DNA of 64,000 nt from Mycobacterium cookii (GTDB lineage: Bacteria; Actinomycetota; Actinomycetes; Mycobacteriales; Mycobacteriaceae), in the NCBI RefSeq assembly GCF_010727945.1, contig NZ_AP022569.1:3224001-3288000 (forward strand). Reading direction: 5' to 3'. The position numbers were made by a program, and so were the translations under genes. Positions 58,893-64,000 of this stretch are shown one piece after another. The notes below the pieces were generated by a model, which made no database searches, was not told where the DNA came from, and worked only from the letters and a program-made list of their open reading frames with translations. The stretch's first letter is position 1, and every line of letters starts with the position of its first letter.

Positions 58893-59815
58893 GGCGCCGA
58901 CCCTCCGCGCAGGCCGGACAGCCAACGCGCCGCGTCGTCCGATTCCGGCGGCGGCGCGCCGGCGATGTCTCCAGTCGGCCAGGAACCCAGATAGCGCACG
59001 TCGGTACAACGCCGATGCAGTGCTTTGAGTGCCTCGGCGACAGCGTCGTCGTCGATATGGCCGACGCAGTCCAGGAAGAACACATAGGTGCCCAATTCGG
59101 TTCTGGTGGGCCGGGATTCGATCCGGGTCAGGTCGATGCCGCGCATCCCGAACTCAGCCAGCGCGGTGACCAGCGCGCTCGGCGCATTGTCGATCCGCAG
59201 CACCACCGACGTCCGGTCGGCGCCCGTGCGGGCCGGCGGCGGCGCCGGTCGCCCGACCAGCAGGAAGCGGGTACGCGCATTGTCTTCGTCGACCACACCC
59301 TCGGCCAGCGTCGCCAGTCCGCGCTGGGTGCCGGCCAGCGGCGAGCTGACCGCGGCGTCGACGTGCCCATCGGCCACCTGCTGGGCGGCATCGGCGTTGG
59401 AGATGGCGGGCTGCAGCTCGGCCTCGGGCAGATGCGCGGCCAGCCATTGGCGAACCTGCGCGGCGGCCACCGGGAAGGCGGCCACGGTCCGCACGTCGGC
59501 GGCCGTCCGGCCGGGCGCCACGACGATGTTGAACGCGACGTCCAGCGTCAGCTCCGCGAACACCTGCACCGGGGATCCACTCGCCAGGCCGTCCAGCGTC
59601 GGCGTCACCGACCCGTCGATCGAGTTCTCGATGGGCACGCACGCGAAGTCGGCCACGCCGTCGCGGACGGCGTCCAGCGCGGCCGGTGTGCTGTCCACCG
59701 GCAGCGGCCGACATTCGTCGGCGGTGTGCCGCGGCACCAGACCGGCGTCGATCATCTGCAGCAACGCCGCTTCGGTGAAGGTCCCCGCCGGACCGAGATA
59801 CGCGATGCTTGCCAC
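58889..59815 (-). CDS. pheA: Prephenate dehydratase
   Basis: 308 residues. It decarboxylates and dehydrates prephenate to phenylpyruvate in phenylalanine synthesis. The catalytic domain spans residues 1-190 (YLGPAGTFTEAAL; VPIENSIDGSV; the NARTRFLLVGR motif with the key Thr). A C-terminal ACT regulatory domain follows from about 203-280, with the ESRP motif (RIESRPTRTELGTYVFFLDC) for Phe binding. Start GTG at 59815. It diverges from the IdeR-boxed Rv3839 gene, with 96 bases between. Confidence 0.95.
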   Translation of the reverse strand: MASIAYLGPAGTFTEAALLQMIDAGLVPRHTADECRPLPVDSTPAALDAVRDGVADFACVPIENSIDGSVTPTLDGLASGSPVQVFAELTLDVAFNIVVAPGRTAADVRTVAAFPVAAAQVRQWLAAHLPEAELQPAISNADAAQQVADGHVDAAVSSPLAGTQRGLATLAEGVVDEDNARTRFLLVGRPAPPPARTGADRTSVVLRIDNAPSALVTALAEFGMRGIDLTRIESRPTRTELGTYVFFLDCVGHIDDDAVAEALKALHRRCTDVRYLGSWPTGDIAGAPPPESDDAARWLSGLRGGSAP

Positions 59816-59866
59816 GCCGAAAACCTTATCGGGTCGAACATCTTGCGCCGTCCGATTGTCGGTAGT

Positions 59867-59885
59867 TAAGTTAGGCTTACCTCAC
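59867..59885 (+). promoter_or_regulatory. IdeR iron box upstream of the Rv3839-like gene
   Basis: ttaagttaggcttacctca matches 16 of 19 positions of the IdeR/DtxR consensus (TTAGGTTAGGCTAACCTAA). It ends 26 bases before the ATG at 59912, a repressing position. Iron-loaded IdeR should hold the gene off in iron-replete cells. Confidence 0.85.
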
Positions 59886-59911
59886 TAACCCACGAGCCAG
59901 GACGGTCCACG

Positions 59912-60691
59912 ATGACACTCGCCCACTGCCCGGCGCCCACAACGGCCGAGCGGATCCGCAGCACGTGCGTCCGGGCCGGCGGCGCGCTGCTCGCGGTCGA
60001 ACAGGCAGAGCCGCTCACCACGCCGCTGCACCACCTGGTCGCCGACGGCTCGTTCGCCGTCGGGGCTCCGCTCGATGCCCCGCTGAACGACGGGGCGCAG
60101 GCGGTGCTGGAATTGGCCGACTACGCGCCGCTGCCGCTGCGCGAGCCAATCCGCTCACTGGTGTGGATCCGGGGAGGGCTGCACCGGGTGCCGCAGTCGT
60201 CGGTGCGCGAACTGCTCGACCTGATCGCCGAGGAGCACCCGCACCCCGCGCTGCTGCAAGTACAGACTCCTAATTCCGGCCCGGTTCGCCCCGGCGACAC
60301 CCGTTACCTGCTGGCACGGCTGGAGATCGAGTCGGTCGTGGTGACCGACGCGACGGGTGCTGAGGCCGTCGACGCGGCGGCGCTACTGGCCGCGCAGCCC
60401 GACCCGTTCTGCGGGTTCGAATCGTGCTGGATCCGGCATCTGGACAGTGCTCACCGTGACGTGGTGGCGCGGCTGGCCGCCCGGCTGCCGGCCCGGCTGC
60501 GCCGCGGAGATGTTCGCCCGCTCGGCGTGGACCGCTATGGCATGCGCCTGCGAGTGGAAAGCGCGGACGGCGATCGAGACATCCGGCTGCCGTTCCACAA
60601 GCCGGTCGACGACGTCCCCGGCCTGAGCCAGGCGATCCGCGTGCTGATGGGCTGCCCGTTCGTGAACGGCCTGCGAGCCCGCGGCAACTGA
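59912..60691 (+). CDS. DUF2470-containing protein (Rv3839 homologue), IdeR-regulated
   Basis: 259 residues, Cys poor. The C-terminal third (LDSAHRDVVARLAARLPARLRRGDVRPLGVDRYGMRLRVESADGDRDIRLPFHKPVDDVPGL-) is the DUF2470 fold, found in haem oxygenase-like and haem-utilisation proteins. The N-terminal half is FMN-binding split-barrel-like. A haem or iron role is inference, supported by the IdeR box directly upstream. Rv3839 is a known iron-responsive gene in M. tuberculosis. The next gene starts 18 bases later. Confidence 0.85.
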   Translation: MTLAHCPAPTTAERIRSTCVRAGGALLAVEQAEPLTTPLHHLVADGSFAVGAPLDAPLNDGAQAVLELADYAPLPLREPIRSLVWIRGGLHRVPQSSVRELLDLIAEEHPHPALLQVQTPNSGPVRPGDTRYLLARLEIESVVVTDATGAEAVDAAALLAAQPDPFCGFESCWIRHLDSAHRDVVARLAARLPARLRRGDVRPLGVDRYGMRLRVESADGDRDIRLPFHKPVDDVPGLSQAIRVLMGCPFVNGLRARGN

Positions 60692-60709
60692 GCCGGTTAC
60701 CGTGTCGGG

Positions 60710-61471
60710 GTGATCGCGCCCTCCGGTGACGTCGACGGTCTTGCGACCGACCGCCGTTCGCTGCGCCTCGAGGTCGTGATCGTGCTGAGCGTGACGTTCG
60801 GCCTGAGCGCGGTCGAGGCGCTGCTGCAGCTCACCGACTCCGTCCTGCGCAACCTGAGCACGCAGAAGATTCCGCTCAACCCGCGGCGGTCCCACTTCGA
60901 CCTGATCGACCTCGGCCTCAACGCGACGGTCGTCGTCCAGCTGATCTCCTGGGGTGCGCTCGGGTTGTATCTGCTGTGGCGTTCCGGATCGACGCCGTTG
61001 GGCCGGCTGCGGTGGCGGCCCGACCTGCTCGGCGGCCTCGGCCTGGCCGCGCTGATCGGCCTGCCCGGGCTCGGTCTCTACCTCGCAGCGCGGGCGCTGG
61101 GAATCAACGCCTCGGTGATCCCGTCCGGTCTGGGCGACACCTGGTGGCGGGTTCCGATGCTGACGCTGACCGCCTTCGCCGACGGCTGGGCCGAGGAGAT
61201 CATCGTCGTCGGGTATCTGTTGACCCGCCTGGATCAGCTGGGTGTCGGCTCCCGGGCGGCGCTGGCGTGGTCGGCCCTGCTGCGCGGCGCCTACCACCTC
61301 TACCAAGGCTTCGGCGCCGGGCTGGGCAACATCGCGATGGGCCTGGTGTTCGGGTACGCGTGGCGGCGCACCGGCCGGCTCTGGCCGCTGGTGATCGCGC
61401 ACGGCCTGATCGACACCGTGGCGTTCGTCGGCTACGCGCTGCTGGCCGGCCACCTGGGCTGGCTGCGATGA
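60710..61471 (+). CDS. CPBP-family intramembrane protease-like protein
   Basis: 253 residues with about seven hydrophobic segments. The three CPBP motif regions are visible: motif 1 FADGWAEEIIVVGYLLTR with the Glu pair but without the usual Arg four residues later; motif 2 GAYHLYQG; motif 3 IAHGLIDT. Members process membrane proteins, or serve in bacteriocin immunity. Missing Arg makes activity uncertain. GTG start. Its stop overlaps the LCP gene ATG (ATGA), so the two are translationally coupled. Confidence 0.82.
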   Translation: MIAPSGDVDGLATDRRSLRLEVVIVLSVTFGLSAVEALLQLTDSVLRNLSTQKIPLNPRRSHFDLIDLGLNATVVVQLISWGALGLYLLWRSGSTPLGRLRWRPDLLGGLGLAALIGLPGLGLYLAARALGINASVIPSGLGDTWWRVPMLTLTAFADGWAEEIIVVGYLLTRLDQLGVGSRAALAWSALLRGAYHLYQGFGAGLGNIAMGLVFGYAWRRTGRLWPLVIAHGLIDTVAFVGYALLAGHLGWLR

Positions 61472-62544
61472 CGATGTACGACGAGGATGCCAGCGCCAGG
61501 CGGCGCCGGCCCCCGCCGCCGCACACGACGCCACCGCCGCGACCGGTGTCGCCGGGGCGAGCACGCCGGGCGCCGCGCCCTCGACGGGCGTGGGCGAAGG
61601 TGTTGGCGTTGAGCCTGGTGATCGCGGTGGCGCTGGCTTGCGCGGGCATTCTCGGCGGCGCGTTGTGGTTTGAGTCCGCCATGCATCGCCAGACGGTGCT
61701 GACCGATTACCCCGGTCGTCCGGCGTCCGGGCACGGCAGCACCTGGCTGCTGGTCGGCTCGGACAGCAGGCGGGGCCTCAGCGTCGAGCAGCAGGAGGCA
61801 CTGGCAACCGGCGGCGACACCGGCAACGGCCGGACCGACACCATTCTGCTGGTGCACATTCCGGCCGTCGGGTCGGGAACTGCGGCGACCATGGTGTCGA
61901 TTCCGCGTGACTCCTACGTGCCGATCCCCGGCTATGGCCGCGACAAGATCAACGCGGCGTTCGCGATGGGTGGCGCGCCGCTGCTGGCGGAGACGGTCGA
62001 GCAGGCCACCGGGCTGCGGCTTGACCACTACGCCGAAATCGGGTTCAGCGGGTTCGCCGCCCTGGTCGACGCCATGGGTGGGGTCACCGTCTGTCCGACC
62101 GCACCGATCGACGATCCACTGGCCGGCATCAACCTGCGCGCCGGTTGCCAGAAGCTGGGTGGCGGCGACGCGCTGGGTTACGTCCGCAGCAGGGCCACGC
62201 CGCGGGCCGATCTGGACCGGATGGTCGACCAGCGGCAGTTCATGTCGGCGCTGCTGCATCGGGCGACCAGCCCGGCGACCTGGCTCAACCCGTGGCGGTG
62301 GTACTCGGTGCCGCGGGCGGCGGCCGGCGCGTTGACCGTCGACCACAACGACCACGTCTGGGATCTGGCCCGGCTGGCTTGGTCGCTGGTCGGGTCGACC
62401 GCCACCTTGACCGTGCCGATCGGTGAGTTCACCAACAGCGACGCCGGGTCGGTGGTGGTGTGGGACCACGAGAAGGCCGCCGCGCTATTCGACGCAATGG
62501 CCGCCGACCGGCCGGTGCCGTCCACAATTTCCAGCGGGTCGTAG
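61468..62544 (+). CDS. LytR-CpsA-Psr (LCP) family protein
   Basis: 358 residues. The N-terminal tail is Arg/Pro-rich and cytoplasmic, then one membrane helix at about residues 46-68. The LCP domain follows (LLVGSDSRRGL; RTDTILLVHIP; VSIPRDSYVPIPGYGRDKINAAFAMGG; YVRSRATPRADLDRMVDQRQFM), with the conserved Arg/Asp residues. LCP enzymes transfer polyprenyl-linked polymers, in mycobacteria arabinogalactan, onto peptidoglycan. The M. tuberculosis gene at this place (Rv3840) is only a short fragment as I recall, so this copy is the complete form. Whether it is the main ligase is not known; other LCP genes exist in mycobacteria. Confidence 0.88.
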   Translation: MTMYDEDASARRRRPPPPHTTPPPRPVSPGRARRAPRPRRAWAKVLALSLVIAVALACAGILGGALWFESAMHRQTVLTDYPGRPASGHGSTWLLVGSDSRRGLSVEQQEALATGGDTGNGRTDTILLVHIPAVGSGTAATMVSIPRDSYVPIPGYGRDKINAAFAMGGAPLLAETVEQATGLRLDHYAEIGFSGFAALVDAMGGVTVCPTAPIDDPLAGINLRAGCQKLGGGDALGYVRSRATPRADLDRMVDQRQFMSALLHRATSPATWLNPWRWYSVPRAAAGALTVDHNDHVWDLARLAWSLVGSTATLTVPIGEFTNSDAGSVVVWDHEKAAALFDAMAADRPVPSTISSGS

Positions 62545-62581
62545 CGACCATTCACGATGACCTTTGGAATGGCGCTCGGTG

Positions 62582-62640
62582 TTAATTCAACATAGCCTTA
62601 CATTACTTAGGCGACGCTGGCCTCAGTAAGGCCGACCTTG
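62582..62640 (+). promoter_or_regulatory. Degenerate tandem IdeR-like boxes upstream of bfrB
   Basis: Three overlapping 19-base windows around tagccttac, cttaggcg and taaggccgacct each match 10-11 of 19 IdeR consensus positions. In M. tuberculosis, bfrB is activated by IdeR from tandem boxes, so a cluster of weak sites here is expected. No strong box is visible. Confidence 0.4.
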
Positions 62641-62677
62641 GATGACGAGACCTCTGAGCTGCAGTAGCGTGGTCGGC

Positions 62678-63223
62678 ATGAACGATCACGATGCCCATAA
62701 AACAAAATTTCACGCTTTATTGCAAGAGCAGGTCTACCACGAATTCACCAATGCCCAGCAATACATTGCGATAGCCGTTTACTTCGACGGCGCGGACCTT
62801 CGTCAGCTCGCAAAACACTTTTATTCGCAGGCCGTTGAAGAACGTAATCACGCGATGACGCTGGTGCGGTATCTGCTTGACCGCGATGTGCGGATCGAGA
62901 TCCCCGCCGTCGACGTGGTCCGCAATTCATTCGATACGCCGCGCGACGCGCTGGCGTTGGCGCTGGATCAGGAGCGCACCGTTACCGACCAGGTCAGCAG
63001 GCTGGCCGCGGTGGCCCGCGACGAGGGCGACTACCTCGGCGAGCAGTTCATGCAGTGGTTCCTCAAGGAGCAGGTCGAGGAGATGGCGCTGATGACCACG
63101 CTGGTGCGGGTCGCCGATCGGGCCGGGGCGAACCTGTTCGACCTGGAGAACTTCGTTGCCCGGGAGATCGACTCGGCGCGCTCAGAGGCCGACGCCCCAG
63201 CCGCCGCGGGCGGCCGACTCTAG
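62678..63223 (+). CDS. bfrB: Ferritin BfrB
   Basis: A 181-residue non-haem ferritin that oxidises and stores iron in a 24-subunit shell. Ferroxidase-site segments are HEFTNAQQYIAIAVYFD, VEERNHAM and EQFMQWFLKEQVEE. The C-terminal tail beyond residue 165 is as in M. tuberculosis BfrB (AAGGRL). ATG 62678 (MNDHDAHKTKFHALLQEQ) was chosen; an ATG at 62642 would lie in the promoter. The stop shares CTAG 63220-63223 with convergent glpQ1. IdeR activation when iron is plentiful is expected. Confidence 0.95.
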   Translation: MNDHDAHKTKFHALLQEQVYHEFTNAQQYIAIAVYFDGADLRQLAKHFYSQAVEERNHAMTLVRYLLDRDVRIEIPAVDVVRNSFDTPRDALALALDQERTVTDQVSRLAAVARDEGDYLGEQFMQWFLKEQVEEMALMTTLVRVADRAGANLFDLENFVAREIDSARSEADAPAAAGGRL

Positions 63224-64000
63224 CGGGGGTCGGCGCCGGTCAGCCCGTCTTCCAGCCACGCTTTGACGCGGCCGGGATAGTTGGTGGCCAGCCAGGCCAC
63301 CCCGATGTCGCGGCAGAATCCGACGTCGTCGTAGTCGTCACAGGTCCAGCAGTACAGCGCGCGGCCCTGGGCTGCGGCCCGGTCGACGAGTTCGGGATGT
63401 TCGCGCAGAACACCGATCGACGGCCCGACCGCGGTGGCGCCGACGGTGCTGGCCGCGCTGCTGCTGAGGAACCGATGGCTCCTGCCGAGCAGCACCGTCG
63501 GCAGCAGCGGCGCCGCCCGGCGGACCCGCCACAGCGCGGCCGCGGAGAACGACATCACCACCGCCCGGGATCGGTCGGCCGAAGCGGGTGAAGCGATGCC
63601 GAAGCGATGCAGCAGCGCCAGCACTTTGCTTTCCACCAGTGCGCCGTAGCGGACCGGGTGCTTGGTTTCGATGAAGATCTTCACCGGCCGCTTCCAGTCC
63701 AGCACCAGCTCGACGAGGGCGTCCAGCGTCAGCAGACCGGTGTCACCGTGGGCGCCGTCGGCGCGCCAACTGCCATGCCACGCACCAAAATCCAGTTCGC
63801 GGAGCTCGGCCAGCGTCATCGCGCTGACCAGGCCGGCGCCACTGGATGTCCGGTCGAGTTTGCGGTCGTGCACGCAGACCAGGTGTCCGTCGCGGGTCAG
63901 CCGAACGTCGCATTCAACTCCGTCGGCGCCTTCCCGCAGCGCCAAGTCGTAGGCGGCCAGGGTGTGTTCGGGCAGGGAGGCCGACGCCCCCCGATGGGCC
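63220..64000 (-). CDS. glpQ1: Glycerophosphodiester phosphodiesterase GlpQ1, 5' end missing
   Basis: A partial gene; about 260 codons are visible and the start is beyond base 64000. The visible N-terminus is AHRGASASLPEHTLAAYDLALREGADGVECDVRLTRDGHLVCVHD, which holds the catalytic His, Glu and Asp of the GDPD TIM barrel, with the second His in CVHD. It releases glycerol 3-phosphate from glycerophosphodiesters. The C-terminal KAWLEDG matches the M. tuberculosis Rv3842c protein. It converges on bfrB with overlapping stops. Confidence 0.92.
   Translation of the reverse strand, partial: AHRGASASLPEHTLAAYDLALREGADGVECDVRLTRDGHLVCVHDRKLDRTSSGAGLVSAMTLAELRELDFGAWHGSWRADGAHGDTGLLTLDALVELVLDWKRPVKIFIETKHPVRYGALVESKVLALLHRFGIASPASADRSRAVVMSFSAAALWRVRRAAPLLPTVLLGRSHRFLSSSAASTVGATAVGPSIGVLREHPELVDRAAAQGRALYCWTCDDYDDVGFCRDIGVAWLATNYPGRVKAWLEDGLTGADPR

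Overview
The window is a high-GC mycobacterial chromosome segment. It is the conserved cell-wall assembly region equivalent to Mycobacterium tuberculosis Rv3782-Rv3842c, in the same order and mostly the same orientation. It is not M. tuberculosis. PE_PGRS62 and the counterparts of Rv3784-Rv3787c, Rv3796-Rv3798 and the sulfolipid locus Rv3820c-Rv3828c are absent, and several other genes are present. Gene names rest on remembered protein similarity and visible motifs; no search was run. No rRNA, tRNA, insertion sequence or CRISPR array was seen.

Layout. 1-1306: end of glfT1, the galactan exporter permease and a small CsbD-type stress protein. 1394-5145 (minus): a very long glycine-rich PGRS-like surface protein gene, split by one frameshift. 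5576-13856: a Rv3788-like GreA-fold protein, a GtrA protein, dprE1, dprE2, aftA and embC, tightly packed. 13853-15286 (minus): an MFS transporter inserted between embC and embA. 15481-21956: embA and embB. 22126-23325: a second CsbD-type protein, an acidic mini-protein and a small exported protein. 23333-35523 (minus): the mycolate condensation genes accD4, pks13 and fadD32, then the Rv3802c cutinase-like lipase, mpt51/fbpD and fbpA. 35878-42494 (minus): an overlapping galactan/arabinan operon glf-glfT2-PAP2-ubiA-aftB. 42778-45407: erp and a peptidoglycan amidase. 45428-48622 (minus): a HAD phosphatase and three tandem PlsC acyltransferases. 48899-54724: a lactamase-fold/Rieske protein, a small conserved protein, a phytoene-desaturase-like oxidoreductase, a TetR regulator, a DUF2834 membrane protein and a membrane GGDEF protein. 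54847-64000: serS, a septum-formation-family protein, a minimal zincin, a Cys-rich mini-protein, a phosphoglycerate-mutase-like enzyme, pheA, an IdeR-controlled Rv3839 homologue, a CPBP protein, an LCP ligase, ferritin bfrB and partial glpQ1.

How they work together. UbiA, the PAP2 phosphatase and DprE1/DprE2 make decaprenyl-phosphoarabinose. Glf, GlfT1 and GlfT2 build galactan, which the ABC permease helps export. AftA, EmbA/B/C and AftB build arabinan. AccD4, FadD32 and Pks13 make mycolate, which Ag85A attaches. An LCP protein could join arabinogalactan to peptidoglycan.

Main points of interest: Ala instead of Cys at the benzothiazinone target site of DprE1; the MFS gene interrupting embCAB; two copies of a covarying A-A'-A hairpin element; near-identical 20-bp palindromic operators flanking tetR; a 56-bp tandem repeat; an Rv3819/Rv3829c junction with no sulfolipid locus; and a single-G frameshift in the PGRS-like gene.
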